From: Palsa-504 sp963744575
Lineage (GTDB): Bacteria; Actinomycetota; Actinomycetes; Streptosporangiales; Streptosporangiaceae
Direction: 5' to 3'
DNA length: 64,000 nucleotides
Assembly: GCA_963744575.1 (NCBI GenBank)
Contig: CAVUUF010000001.1
Location: 301,761-365,760, forward strand
Positions 1 to 8,876 of this stretch are shown here, piece after piece (position 1 is the stretch's first letter; each line of letters begins with the position of its first letter). The position numbers were made by a program, and so were the translations under genes. The notes below the pieces were generated by a model. It ran no database searches. It was not told the origin of the DNA and saw only the letters and a list, made by a program, of their open reading frames with translations.

Positions 1-325
1 GTAATTGATAGCTACGGGCATGGACGGACCTCCAGGTAACGACATGGAAATGCCCGGCTGGCAGGCATTTACTGGCAATGCGCGACGACCGGGCTTCTTC
101 AGCATGTCGCTACATGTAATTCTGGTACCGGGCCGCCGGAGCGGCGCCGCTCAGGCTAGAGGGCGATCAATCGGCCGCCCCACGAGCTGAGTCGTGCAAC
201 TACGCGCCGCCACGCTGGCGGTTTACATTTAGTGAGACACAGCCCGGCGGGAAACGTCGCAGACTATTTTCCCCGGCGGGTCATCTGCGGGCGGCCAGCG
301 GGATTTTCCTGCCCGGGCAGGTTGC

Positions 326-952
326 TCAGCGCCAGTTGATGAGAGTGGCGGCCAGCGCGCGGCGGCCGCGGAACAGGTGGCTGCGGACGGCGGGGATGGT
401 GGTGAGGGTCAGGGCGGCGATCCGGGCGCAAGACAGGCCGTCCAGATAATGCAAGGTGATCGCGGATCGCTGCGCGGCCGGAAGCGTCCGCACCGCCGCG
501 CGGACAGACCGGGCGGCGGCGGCCCGCTCCGCTGTCTCCGCGGGGCCGGCGCGTGTCCCCGCGCTGCGGCTCACCTCATCCAGGCTGACCGTGTAGCGGC
601 GGCGGCTGGCCTTATTCAGAGCCAGCCGGGCGACGATGGGATGCAGCCAGGTCCCGAACTCGCAGTCACCGCGGAACCCGGCCAGTCCCTGCCAGGCGGC
701 CAGGAACGCATCCTGGGCGGTGTCCTGCGCATCGTGGTGATCGTGCAGTACGGCGAGCGCGACATGGTAGGCCCGCAGGGCGTGACGGCGCATAAGCTCA
801 TCGAAGGCCTGCAGGTCACCCTGCTGACCGAGCCGGACCAGCTCCTGATCCGGCGCCACCTGGCCCGGGACCGCCTCGCCGGATCCTGGGCCCGGCCCGC
901 GAGCCCCGATACCGGCGTCCCGGGCGGGAACCAGCCAGGCCGCCCGGGTCAC
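326..952 (-). CDS. ECF-type RNA polymerase sigma factor
   Basis: A 208-residue sigma-70 family regulator that would direct RNA polymerase to a small regulon. The first ~35 residues are Gly/Pro-rich and not conserved. Region 2 follows (LGQQGDLQAFDELMRRH, then DAQDTAQDAFLAAWQGL, the usual core-binding and -10 helices). Region 4 is at the C-terminus (LPAAQRSAITLHYLDGLS, then an HTH with TIPAVRSHLFRGRRAL). The GTG at 952 is the longest start; a shorter start near residue 35 is possible. No anti-sigma gene lies next to it, and upstream is only transposon debris, so its signal is unknown. The family call is firm, the subgroup is not. Confidence 0.85.
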   Translation of the reverse strand: MTRAAWLVPARDAGIGARGPGPGSGEAVPGQVAPDQELVRLGQQGDLQAFDELMRRHALRAYHVALAVLHDHHDAQDTAQDAFLAAWQGLAGFRGDCEFGTWLHPIVARLALNKASRRRYTVSLDEVSRSAGTRAGPAETAERAAAARSVRAAVRTLPAAQRSAITLHYLDGLSCARIAALTLTTIPAVRSHLFRGRRALAATLINWR

Positions 953-1474
953 GAAATCACTAGCGGGAAACGAATAACGCTACATCCGCCGCGAGCGGTC
1001 ACCGCAGTCAGCGGGCCTTCCCGGCCGAACGGCGATACGAAAACGACAACAGCCACTGTCCAGACACCTCCGGTGCGGGCGATAACCCCTGCCACCAAGG
1101 TCTGGAGCAGCAGCACTTACACGTACGAATCGCGAGCATGCAACCGCGACCACGTGTATTTAGCCCAGTTTAGTCGTCATAAACAGAGCCGGCAAGGGGC
1201 CGGCCCGCACGGCCCACCCCGCCGGACCCGGCCGCCGCCGCCCGGCAGCCACCGGGGTGGCGGGGAAGCACCTGAACGACGCCTGACTCGTGAACCGCGG
1301 GATAACGGCCGGCCGGCCACGCCGACGCGAGATCACCCGCCGGTCCTTCACCCTGCGGCTCACCGCCAGCAGAAACCCCCGGCCAGCACACCTCAGGGCC
1401 CGCGGCCACGGCCGCTCGGCCACCGCCCGGACCCGGACCCGGCCACGGCCAGGCCGTCATTAGGAGAACGCGCC
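953..1474. other. Gene-free stretch upstream of the ECF sigma gene
   Basis: I see no protein-like reading frame here. Long open frames exist on both strands, but their composition (runs of Pro/Arg/Gly) is that of GC-rich shadow frames. The 5' control region of the sigma gene must lie in its first part. An AT-richer patch near 1150-1190 has no clear promoter. Confidence 0.4.
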
Positions 1475-1651
1475 AGTCCCTGGACCGCCAAGATCTACAA
1501 CGACGCCCGGGCAGCGGGCAAGGACCATCCCCACGCCGTCCGCATCCTGGCCCGTGCCTGGATACGCGTCATCTGGCCATGCTGGGTCAACGGAGTGCCG
1601 TACGACCCCGACGCGGCCCGGCCGATCCTGGGTCACCTGAAGCGCTGGCCG
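1475..1651 (+). pseudogene. IS110-family transposase, C-terminal scrap
   Basis: About 55 residues match the C-terminal tail of IS110-type transposases (IYNDARAAGKDHPHAVRILA, then ARAWIRVIWPCWVNGVPYDP). The catalytic DEDD part and the Tnp_20 core are missing. The sequence differs from the two IS110 elements elsewhere in the window, so this is a third lineage. It runs straight into a MerR-like fragment, which places a recombination scar near 1645. Confidence 0.6.
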
Positions 1652-1858
1652 TCATCCAGCGCGTCGAGGCGGCGACCCCAAACGGTGGCGGCGACCGCGC
1701 GCAGCTCGCGGAGCGCATTGAGGCCTTCACCGATCGGCGCCTGTTCCGCTACTGGACGCTGGTGGCCATCGTCAACGGCTGGCCGCAGGACACCCGGCGC
1801 CAGTTCCAAGCCGAAAGGCTGGGAGTGGTACGCCCAGGCTCTGCGCGCACACGCGTGA
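1640..1858 (+). pseudogene. MerR-type regulator, C-terminal scrap
   Basis: The frame gives AERIEAFTDRR, then RYWTLVAIVNGWP, and after a frameshift near 1815 GWEWYAQALRAHA. This is the pattern seen at the C-terminal end of actinobacterial MerR-like regulators (ERYW..LA.INGWP...F.WF..ALRA). The DNA-binding N-terminus is absent. It is a remnant next to other remnants; the assignment rests on this short motif only. Confidence 0.45.
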
Positions 1859-2010
1859 CCGGCCTCGGCTCAAGGGAGCGGGTGACCAGGTAGAGGCACT
1901 TGAGCGCGGCCTGCTCGGTGATAGGAGGTGGCCGTTGGCCTTGACCGCGCCGGTGGCCGGGGCGTTCAGTGACTTGATCGCATTTGCGGAGCAGATGACC
2001 TGGCATGCCA
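1855..2010 (-). pseudogene. IS256-family transposase, C-terminal scrap
   Basis: Two frames on the minus strand together give SANAIKSLNAP, AVKANGHLL and EQAALKCLYLVTRSLEP. This is the signature tail of mutator/IS256 transposases (TNAIESLN....R.RGHFP...AALK.LYL..R...P). A frameshift separates the two parts, and the 5' ~350 codons and the true end are missing. It lies directly left of the IS3-like element. Confidence 0.6.
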
Positions 2011-2179
2011 GGATGGCAAGGGGGGCGGGGCGTGGCTCCGCGTGGCCGGCTGGCTGGGGTGCGCGTAGCCCGGTAGCGGGAAGAACGGCGGGTGCCGGTG
2101 TGGCGGGAGGTGCTGTGAGGGCGGTGAACGGGCTGGGCGGCGGTCCCCGTGGGTGAGGTGTGTCTGACTTAATGAGCCA

Positions 2180-3328
2180 GGATGCGGTGGAAATACCCGG
2201 CCCAGGCGGCTCGCGGTCACTGGTTCTCCTCGGTGTTGTTTCGACGGTATGCGATGCGGTCCAGCCGCGCCGGGCGATTCCGTCGCGGCGGGCCTGGCGG
2301 ATGGCTTCGCCTCGGCCTTCGTGTTCGTCGTCGGGGGTGACGTAGCCGATGGCGGCGTGCAGCCGGACGGTGTTGTACCCGGCCCGGACCGGTCGAGCTC
2401 GAGGTCGAGTTCGCCGGGGTCGCGGATCTTCTCCAGGTGCGGCCATTCGCCCTTGACGTGCCCGAACAGGGTCTCTATCCAGGCCTGGTCTTGCGGGGTG
2501 TGCGGGCGGCCGAACTGCTGGGCGATCGCCACCCCGCATGAACTCGCGGGTGGTGACCGAGCGCATCTGCGGGCCGTTGTCGCTGATGGCCAGCAGCAGC
2601 GGCACCTGCCCGTCCCCGGCCAGGTCGTGCACGGCGTCCCGGTCGCCGCTGGTGATCGCCTCGCGCAGCGCCGCGGTGGCCAGCTCGTCCGCGGCATCGA
2701 GCAGGTCCTCGGCGTCCAGCGCGGCCAGGAAGCAGGCCTCCACCTGGGTAGAGGACTCCTCCGCGCTGGTCAGCGTGGCCAGCCACTTGCGGGAGACGAC
2801 GTCCAAGATGGCGATGGAGGCGCGCCGGGCCCGGGTCCAGTGGGTGAAGTCATAGGCCCAGATGGAGTTCGGTTTCCAGGTCAGCCGCTCCGGCCACGGG
2901 CTGCGCGGCGTCGGCTCGCGCGGCGGCGGGCCGTCGATGACCAGGCCTTCCTCGCCCAGCACCCGGCGCACGGTGGACCCGGACACGTGCACCAGGCCGA
3001 GCCGCGAGCCGCGGTGAGCGAGCTTGCGATGGCTGCGGTCGATCTCGTGCCAGCCCTCGTATAGCGCCACGATGGCGTCCCGCTCCCAGCCCAGCAGGCC
3101 GTGCAGCGGGTTCCCGCCGGGCGGCCGGTCCTCCAGCTGCCCGGCGGCGCGGCGCCCGGCCCAGCGTGCCGCCCGCATGTCATCCAGGCCCAGCAGCGCG
3201 CACGCCCGCCTGACCGGCCAGCCGCCCGCGGCGGCGGCATGGCCGATCAGGTCCAGCAGGCCGGCCTTGACGTCGGCGCCCACGCGGGCCGGGACCGGGC
3301 CAGCCGTCAGTCCCAGCCGGATTTTCCC
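2180..3328 (-). pseudogene. IS3-like transposase orfB, copy 1, frameshifted
   Basis: orfB supplies the DDE integrase core. Visible blocks are WPVRRACALLGLDDMRAARW (HTH_21-like), NSIWAYDFTHW with the first Asp, ISDNGPQMRS with the second, and FGHVKGEWPHLEKI with the Glu. Two indels break it. Near 2536-2542 it lacks two bases that copy 2 has, so the frame is lost after the second Asp. Near 2385-2395 further bases are missing, after which YNTVRLHAAIGYVTPDDE is again readable. No intact orfB exists here, so this copy cannot make a full transposase unless the indels are sequencing errors. Confidence 0.75.
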
Positions 3329-3648
3329 TGGTGCAGGTGTAGCGCCACGGCCTGCTCGGTGACCGTGGCGCGCAGCCGCTCGATCTCCTCGCGCGCCGCG
3401 GCCAGCTCCGCGTCCTGCGCAGACATGCCCGGCCGGCCCGGCACCGACGCCGACAGGGCATCCAGCGCGCCCTGCTTGGCGACCTGGCAGATATGCGTGA
3501 CGGTCGACCGGTCGACTTTCCACTTCAGGGCGGCTTCCCGCTGGGTCGCCTGCCCGGTCAGCACCGACACGAAGACCTCGTACTTCTCCGACGGCGCCAG
3601 GCGCCGCTTCTGCTTGGGAGTGGCGGAGTTCACGCTCCGATCCGACAC
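3307..3648 (-). CDS. IS3-like orfA (HTH protein)
   Basis: A 113-residue protein with an N-terminal HTH (LAPSEKYEVFVSVLTGQATQ, then REAALKWKVDRSTV) followed by a Leu/Ala/Glu-rich helix (ELAAAREEIERLRATVTEQA) typical of IS3-family OrfA multimerisation. It ends HQGKSGWD-stop. The heptamer G GGA AAA lies seven codons before the stop in the correct phase for a -1 slip into orfB. OrfA is intact here but broken in copy 2. Confidence 0.8.
   Translation of the reverse strand: MSDRSVNSATPKQKRRLAPSEKYEVFVSVLTGQATQREAALKWKVDRSTVTHICQVAKQGALDALSASVPGRPGMSAQDAELAAAREEIERLRATVTEQAVALHLHQGKSGWD
3322..3328 (-). promoter_or_regulatory. Putative -1 frameshift slippery site (GGGAAAA)
   Basis: On the coding strand orfA reads CAG GGA AAA TCC, so G GGA AAA fits the X XXY YYZ rule. 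Slipping back one base gives GGG AAA ATC CGG, which is the open orfB frame (GKIRLGLTAGP). IS3-family elements make OrfAB by this mechanism. The same heptamer is kept in copy 2 at 38632-38638. Confidence 0.55.
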
Positions 3649-3730
3649 GGTAATCAGCCTCCAGACTGGTGTGACACGCCGTCTGGTGGCTGGGTATTTC
3701 TTGTCGCTCCTGTCTCATGAAGTCAGAGCA

Positions 3731-4413
3731 AAGCGGTCGCGGGGCAGCTGGCGCGCGCGGTGGAGATCGCCACTATCTTGTCCGCGAGCGGCTTCGACTG
3801 GCTTGTTCAGGCGCTGGGCCCGAGTGCGTGGGTATCCTCCGGCCGCCTGGTCCGCTGGTTCCGGCGGGACGCCAGGTGCCCGCCTGGTGTGGCGGTGGAC
3901 GTCCCGGATGACCGGATCGTGATCCCTGCGGTCATCAGCAACCGGAGCTCACAGCGCGGCTGACGACCGGCGTGGACGCCGCCGACTTCTCCATCGCCCG
4001 GCTCCTGCTGTCCGAGCTCGCGCTGGGAGCGCGTCACGGGATCATCTTCCCGCGCGGGCTGATGCTGCTCGGACGCGCCCTGGTCAACCTGGAAGCGACC
4101 GCGATGATCGTAGACCCGCAGCTCAACCTCGCCGAGCTTGCCCGGCCGCTGCTGCCCGAGCTGCGGCACATCCTGCAGCCCGGTCCCGAGGCGCTGCAAG
4201 AGCACTGGCACCGCCACCGCTTCGAATACCTCGACCTCGCCGCGGAGCTGCCCGCCCTGCTGCCCGAAGCGATCGCCCGGCTGCGCGCACAACCGGCCCT
4301 GTCCCCGCCTCCAGCCGCCCAGCCGGCCTCCCGGCACTGGCTCCCGCTGGGCCGGCGCGTTCGCCGCCGGCGCCGGCCTGGCCGCGCTCGCCCGCAAACG
4401 TCGGCGCGCCTAG
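3731..4413 (+). pseudogene. AarF/UbiB-type kinase remnant
   Basis: The sequence opens directly after the IS3-like end with ARAVEIATILSASGFDWLVQ, an N-terminal AarF/UbiB/ABC1 pattern. After ~60 residues it jumps to the C-terminal part (LLLSELALGARHGI, then FPRGLMLLGRALVNLEATA, then PQLNLAELARPLLPEL), and ends after a frameshift near 4330 with a membrane-like tail (AFAAGAGLAALARKRRRA-stop). The central ~300 residues with the kinase-like catalytic motifs are deleted. The start was removed at the IS boundary. These proteins normally act in quinone/isoprenoid lipid metabolism at the membrane; this copy is dead. Confidence 0.65.
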
Positions 4414-5057
4414 TTCCCGCGGCCAGAAGCCAGACAAATCCGCTCAGCGGCTCATGCATGAGTGAGCACCCGGGCAGTTACTGCGCCGGCGGTGGCGCGA
4501 GGCAACGACCTGTTTTCCTGCCCGGTCAGCCGGGTTGCCCCTGGGCGGCCCGGGCACCGGCGACGGCGCGGTCCAGCTGGGTGCTGGGCCCGGCTGCCAG
4601 CGGCTCCCGGTGTGGCGCCCAGGACCCGGCCGCATTCGCGCCGGGTGGTTGCGGCATCGGCCTGTCTGCCAGCCCCGGGCGGGTGCCAGCGGGCATCGCG
4701 GCCAGGTGCGGCGGCGGGCCGGCAGGCACATTCATGATGGTACGGGAGGGGAGGCAAACACGGGCACGCCGCCCGTACCCATGGTGGCCGCCGCGTCGGC
4801 GGCGCAGCACTCCGGCTGCGGCCGAAGGGCGCTCGCATGCCGCCGTTACCGGGACCGCAGCCAGCCGGCCATGCGTAGTGCCCGGCGGCGACTGGACGGC
4901 GACCCTAGCCACGCCGACGTCCGCTGGCTGTAGGTCACGGCCATCTGGCCCGGTGTCAGGCATTGTCTGTTCCGCGGGGCCAGTGTGAGGCCGGTGCCGA
5001 AGGCGCCCGGTGTGCGTGGTACCGGGCCGGACGGCGTCGCGTCGGCGCAACCTCTTT
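4414..5057. other. Gene-free stretch
   Basis: No frame here gives a protein-like sequence or a recognisable motif. The many open frames are Arg/Pro/Gly-rich shadows. I found no long inverted repeat or promoter. Confidence 0.4.
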
Positions 5058-5150
5058 ATCCCCTCGCTGGTCGGGGCGGACTATCGAGTGATCGTTCCCG
5101 ACCTCCTCGGTGTCGGCCGCTCCGACAAGCCGGACCGGTCTGCGGGACGG
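5058..5150 (+). pseudogene. Alpha/beta-hydrolase (dehalogenase-like) scrap
   Basis: About 30 residues, GADYRVIVPDLLGVGRSDKP, match the strand-beta4/oxyanion segment of haloalkane dehalogenase-like hydrolases (the PDLxGxGxSDKP motif). No nucleophile elbow or catalytic His follows. It is a fragment only. Confidence 0.45.
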
Positions 5151-5432
5151 CCAGTGACGAGCGACTGGTCGCGCTTAACAGATTTCTTCCCTGTCGAGTG
5201 CCGCCGGGACGTTTGCCTTGCCGTGGCGGGGGGAGAGTGTCGCGGCCGGGAAGGACACTAGCCAGGTCGGCGTGCGGGCCATGGCAACCTTCAGGCCTGC
5301 TCCGGCCCTGGGCGGAACAGCGGGTTACCGAGGTGCCGGGTATCCGGGAGAGGTACATCGGCCCGGCGCTGTCGGCAGATTCGCTCGCGCCTGAGCAAAC
5401 GCCACGTAAGCAAGCAGAGGAGACATATCACG

Positions 5433-6251
5433 ATGGATCTAGCCGTGCCGCGCAGCATAGGCAGGCTGCAGTACGCGGCCGCACGCCTGCCTCTTACCCT
5501 TCTCGACGAGTGGGTCGTGGCCCGCCATTGGGGCCAGGACGCGGCTGTCCGTGTGGGCTTCGAGCGTTGGCTCGGCTCGCTGGACATATTTGCCGGGCGG
5601 CTCCTTGCCGACGATGAGATCTCCTGGCGGGGCCAGGCTCTGATGTGGCAAACCAGGGACCCGGAGTGGGCCGTCGGGCCCGCACTGGACGCGCCGGCAC
5701 AGCCGACCCATTCTGGGCAAGTCCCGCCGGACCCGCAGGCCGAGGTGCTCCAGGCCGACGAGCAGGCCCCCGAGATCCAGCGGCCCGACGAGCAGGCTTC
5801 CGAGATGAACGACCAGATCGCCACTCACCAGGAACAAGACGACCCGCAGCAAGTTCAGCAGGCGGCCGATGGGCAGGTCACGACGGGCAGCGCACCGCCG
5901 GCCGCGGACGAAGCGCCGATTAGCGATGCTGCCGGGGCGGCCGGGCAGCCCGGCACGCCGGAAACTCTCGCCGCCAGGACTGGCGCCGTCGATGTCACGT
6001 TTGCTCTTCCTGCCGACGTCCACGCCGGCACCGTGGCGTTGTGCGGGGAATTCAACGACTGGTCGGCCGAGGATACCTGGCTCGAACGCGGCAGCGATGG
6101 GTCCTGGCGGGCCACCGTCGCGCTCAAGCCGGGCCGCAGCTACCGCTACCGGTACCTGCTGGATGGCCAGCGCTGGGAGAACGACAGGCAGGCCGACCGT
6201 TATGTGCCGAATGCTCACGGCAGCGTCGATTCCGTGGTTACCGTCGAATGA
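5433..6251 (+). CDS. CBM48 (AMPK/isoamylase-N type) glycan-binding protein
   Basis: A 272-residue cytoplasmic protein. Residues 1-80 form a helical domain I do not recognise (LPLTLLDEWVVARHWGQDAA, then VGFERWLGSLDIFAGRLL). Residues 85-185 are a Gln/Asp/Glu/Pro/Ala-rich linker (AEVLQADEQAPEIQRPDEQA). Residues ~187-272 are a CBM48/glycogen-binding domain: VDVTFALPADVHAGTVALCG, EFNDWS, then RYRYLLDG.RWENDRQADRY. The ATG at 5433 has an AGAGGAG box 12 bases upstream. No catalytic domain is attached, so it probably tethers something to glycogen. It precedes a phasin gene, which suggests a storage-granule locus; that role is inferred. Confidence 0.75.
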   Translation: MDLAVPRSIGRLQYAAARLPLTLLDEWVVARHWGQDAAVRVGFERWLGSLDIFAGRLLADDEISWRGQALMWQTRDPEWAVGPALDAPAQPTHSGQVPPDPQAEVLQADEQAPEIQRPDEQASEMNDQIATHQEQDDPQQVQQAADGQVTTGSAPPAADEAPISDAAGAAGQPGTPETLAARTGAVDVTFALPADVHAGTVALCGEFNDWSAEDTWLERGSDGSWRATVALKPGRSYRYRYLLDGQRWENDRQADRYVPNAHGSVDSVVTVE

Positions 6252-6455
6252 CCAGCACCCGTCAACCCGGAGCAGCGGCACTGCCCTTAAGTTTTCGGAG
6301 TTGTGTCCGATTTCAGGAGATTTGACGGTGTGATGTCGATCGTGTAGACGACGTCTTCGGTATGGCGGGTCCGGCGTTCGGCTGCGCTGGCGCGGGGCCG
6401 TATGAAAAAGAGCTCGGGCTGATGACCGGCGGGCGCCGGCCCAGGCCGCCCCACT
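6252..6455. other. Intergenic spacer before the phasin promoter
   Basis: No convincing gene. The sequence becomes AT-richer towards 6450, where the tandem repeat and promoter of the phasin gene begin. Confidence 0.4.
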
Positions 6456-6477
6456 GATCATAAATGGATCATAAATG
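6456..6477 (+). repeat. Tandem 11-bp repeat GATCATAAATG x2
   Basis: Two perfect head-to-tail copies of GATCATAAATG end one base before the -35 hexamer of the phasin promoter. That is the position expected for an activator site or an operator. In such GC-rich DNA a perfect AT-rich duplication is unlikely to be neutral. Confidence 0.6.
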
Positions 6478-6478
6478 C

Positions 6479-6507
6479 TTGACTTAGTACGCATTGCTTG
6501 ATATAGT
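6479..6507 (+). promoter_or_regulatory. Strong sigma-A type promoter for the phasin gene
   Basis: TTGACT (6479-6484), a 17-base spacer, and TATAGT (6502-6507). Both hexamers are close to the vegetative consensus TTGACA/TATAAT with ideal spacing. Transcription would start near 6514, leaving a ~50-base leader with GAAGGAG at 6547-6553 before the ATG at 6563. Confidence 0.7.
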
Positions 6508-6562
6508 TAGCATACCGGATCCGGAACTACTGAATTCGGACGTCCCGAAGGAGCACATACGT

Positions 6563-7124
6563 ATGACCAGCACCACCGAGCGTTACAGCGCCGCGGCGAG
6601 CCAGTCAGCCAGCACGGCAGAGAAGATCGCCGATTTCTGGACGCAGGGCTCGCAACGGCTGAGCGACTACATGCTTCCCGGCATGCCGCAGGTCGACCTG
6701 GTCCCGGTAGTCGAGCGTTACTTCGAGTTCGTGCAGCGGACCGTGGACATCAGCCGGGACCTCACCCTCAAGTGGGCGGAGTCGGCGGGCATGCTGTCCG
6801 GCGCCGTCCGCGAGCAGGCCGAGTCCGTCGGCGGTCTGGTACGCGAGCAGGCCGAGTCGGCCCGCGGCTTCGTACACGAGCAGGCCGGCCAGGCCCAGCA
6901 GGCCGCCCGCGAGCAGGCCGGGCAGGCCCAGCAGGCCGAGAAGGAGCTGGCCGGCGAGGCCCGCAAGGCCGAGCGCGAGCAGGCCAGGGCCACCACAAGG
7001 CCCTCGGGCGCTACGAGGGCCTGACCAAGGCGAGCTGAGCGATCTGCTGGACCAGCGCCACCTGCCCAAGACGGGAACCGTGGACGAGCTGGTGGAGCGC
7101 TTGGTCGAGGCAGACAGCAAGTAA
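6563..7124 (+). pseudogene. Phasin-like protein with C-terminal SAP-type domain, frameshifted
   Basis: The ATG at 6563 follows a good ribosome site. Residues ~20-75 look like a phasin (ADFWTQGSQRLSDYMLPGMP, then ERYFEFVQRTVDISRDLTLK). Residues ~80-150 are a long Ala/Glu/Gln helix with heptad-like repeats of EQAGQAQQA and EQAESA. The first frame stops at 7024. Reading on in two other frames gives YEGLTKA and then ELSDLLDQRHLPKTGTVDEL, VERLVEADSK-stop at 7124, a SAP-like helix-extension-helix. Two single-base losses (about 6985-7015 and 7033) therefore separate body and tail. Either the gene is decaying or these are indel errors. Phasins coat polyhydroxyalkanoate granules; a SAP-like tail could bind nucleic acid. 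Confidence 0.65.
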
Positions 7125-7150
7125 TCACGCTGCTCGCCCCGCCACACTGA

Positions 7151-7189
7151 GACGCCGGTACCCAGCAGGATCTGCTGGGTACCGGCGTC
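7151..7189 (+). terminator. Strong intrinsic hairpin (18-bp perfect stem)
   Basis: GACGCCGGTACCCAGCAG pairs perfectly with CTGCTGGGTACCGGCGTC around a GAT loop. It starts 26 bases after the stop at 7124. There is no T-tract, as is common for actinobacterial terminators. Its position supports 7124 as the real end of the phasin gene. Confidence 0.75.
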
Positions 7190-7499
7190 ATCGCGCTGAG
7201 CTGTCCGCCGGCTCACCATCGAAGCGGCACGGCAGCTGTGACACGCCAAGGGTAGCGGTCCGCTGCTCGATGACGGTGCAGGCCCGCAGGGCCCCCTGGA
7301 CGCGGTCGGTGACCTGCTCCATAGCCGCAGTTGAATGCGCGGCGGGGTCGGGATCGGTTCCCTAGGGGGCAGCACCTGATACTTCTCCCAGACCCGTGGG
7401 CCCGAGGTGTAGGGCTGCACTTGGAGGGCAGAAAAGTGTCTTCGGCGGTTGCCAGCCCCAGCTCCCCGGCTGGTGGCGATGCGCCTGAGAGGAGCCGAG
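7190..7499. other. Spacer between terminator and phosphatase gene
   Basis: About 310 bases with no protein-like frame. The 5' control region of the phosphatase gene should lie here, but no hexamer pair stands out. Confidence 0.35.
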
Positions 7500-8765
7500 A
7501 TGGGCAGTGATGGGACGCGTGCCCTTGATGCGCTCACCGGGCAGGTGGCTGCCGAGTTGCTGGCACGGTCTCACCTGCTGGCGCCGGAGCAGGTAGCGGA
7601 TGCACTCATGGACACCGCCGGTTCCCTGGGCGTGACGAAGGCGCGTGTCTACCTGGCCGATCTTGAGCAACGGTATCTGCGGGCGGTGCCCGGCGGTGCG
7701 AGCCAGTCGCCGGAGATGCTAGCGATCGACTCTACTGATGCCGGTCATGCGTATCGGACGATGCGCGTTCACGGCGGCCCGGTGGGTGATGGCGGCAGCC
7801 GCCGCCGGGCTTGGGTTCCGCTGATTGACGGGACCGAACGGCTGGGGGTCTTGGAGCTGACGGTCGCCGAGATGAGCGACGCAATGCTTGCCCGGTATAA
7901 GATGCTCGCCTCTCTGGCCGCGCTGACGATCGTGAGCAAGAGCCACTACAGCGACACGTACGCCCAGACCCGGCGGAGCCAGCCGATGGCGCTGCAGGCT
8001 GAGATGGTGTGGGCGTTCCTGGCGCCGCGGACGTTCGCCACCGACGGGGTAATGGTGACGGCGACGCTGGAACCGGCGTATGAGGTTGGCGGAGACGCGT
8101 ATGACTACTCGCTGACCGGTGACCGCCTGCACGTATCGGTCTTTGACGCCGTCGGTCATGATCTGGCCGCTGGGCTGCTGGCCAGCGTGGCGATGGCCTC
8201 GTGCCGTCGCACCCGCCGCTCCGGCGGGACGCTGCAAGATATCGTCACCCGCGCCGACCACGCCATCGCCCGCCAGTTCGGAGAGAGCCGGTTCGTCACG
8301 GCGCTGGTGTGTGATCTGGACGTGGCAACCGGTCTGTTCAGCTGGATCCCCTGCGGGCACCCGCCGCCGTTGCTGATCCGCAGCAACAAGGTGATCAAGG
8401 AACTCACCCGCCGACCGCAGCTGCCGCTGGGCCTGGCCGAGCCTCACCTGGGCACGGACCGCAGCATCTACGGGACGCTGCCGCGCAGCGACGATGACTT
8501 GCCCGCCTACACCGAGCAGCTGGAACCCGGGGACAGGATGCTTCTGTACACCGATGGCGTCACCGAGGGCCGCGCCGCCGACGGCAGCCGGTTTGGCATC
8601 GACCTGCTCAGCGACTTCGTCATCCGCCACAGCCACTCGGGCACGCCCGCACCGGAGATGCTCCGCCGCCTCACCCGGACCATCACCGAATACCAGCACG
8701 GCCGGCTCTCCGACGACGCCACCATCGTACTCATCGAGTGGATGCCCCCCGACCCCCTGCTGTGA
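7500..8765 (+). CDS. SpoIIE/RsbU-type PP2C serine phosphatase with GAF-like sensor
   Basis: A 421-residue protein likely to dephosphorylate an anti-sigma antagonist in a partner-switching cascade. Residues ~10-165 look like a GAF-type sensor (LAPEQVADALMDTAGSLGVT, then AWVPLIDGTERLGVLELTV). The PP2C_2 domain spans ~180-415: YEVGGDAYDY and VFDAVGHD carry metal-binding Asp residues, then CGHPPPLLI, LYTDGVTEG, and DDATIVLIEW near the end. The frame is open to a TTG at 7449, but the ATG at 7500 has GAGAGGAG at 7487-7494. No antagonist or anti-sigma gene is adjacent, so the target must lie elsewhere. Confidence 0.85.
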   Translation: MGSDGTRALDALTGQVAAELLARSHLLAPEQVADALMDTAGSLGVTKARVYLADLEQRYLRAVPGGASQSPEMLAIDSTDAGHAYRTMRVHGGPVGDGGSRRRAWVPLIDGTERLGVLELTVAEMSDAMLARYKMLASLAALTIVSKSHYSDTYAQTRRSQPMALQAEMVWAFLAPRTFATDGVMVTATLEPAYEVGGDAYDYSLTGDRLHVSVFDAVGHDLAAGLLASVAMASCRRTRRSGGTLQDIVTRADHAIARQFGESRFVTALVCDLDVATGLFSWIPCGHPPPLLIRSNKVIKELTRRPQLPLGLAEPHLGTDRSIYGTLPRSDDDLPAYTEQLEPGDRMLLYTDGVTEGRAADGSRFGIDLLSDFVIRHSHSGTPAPEMLRRLTRTITEYQHGRLSDDATIVLIEWMPPDPLL

Positions 8766-8802
8766 GGGACCATTCCTTCACCACCAGGTCAGAGCCGCTG
8801 GA

Positions 8803-8876
8803 TCACCCCTTTAGCAGCTGGCGGGCCATGACCATGCGCTGGATCTGGTTGGTGCCCTCGTAGATCTGGGTGATCG
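8803..8876 (-). pseudogene. Acyl-CoA dehydrogenase, C-terminal scrap
   Basis: The minus strand reads TITQIYEGTNQIQRMVMARQ, LLKG-stop, the near-invariant C-terminal signature of acyl-CoA dehydrogenases (QIYEGTNQIQR). About 350 upstream residues are missing. It is too short to list as a gene, but it is an unmistakable deletion scar. Confidence 0.75.

Larger units (their letters stand above)
2159..3730 (-). mobile_element. IS3-like insertion sequence, copy 1
   Basis: The ~1.57-kb element is nearly identical to the copy at 37463-39040. Its ends form an imperfect inverted repeat: TGTGTCTGACTTAATGAG on the left, and the reverse complement of the right end reads TGCTCTGACTTCATGAG. The right end is fixed independently, because the sequence resumes inside an aarF-like frame directly after it. 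The flanking few bases are similar in both copies (tgagg on the left, aagc on the right), so the true termini may lie up to 5 bp further out. It encodes orfA and a frameshifted orfB. The layout (orfA with HTH, orfB with rve integrase core, slippery site) is that of the IS3 family. Confidence 0.85.

Noticed and set aside
377..1858. Plus-strand 493-codon open frame
   Set aside because: The first part is antisense to the ECF sigma gene; only the IS110 and MerR scraps near its end are meaningful.
7449..7499. TTG start for the PP2C phosphatase
   Set aside because: The ATG at 7500 has a much better ribosome site, and the extra residues show no domain.
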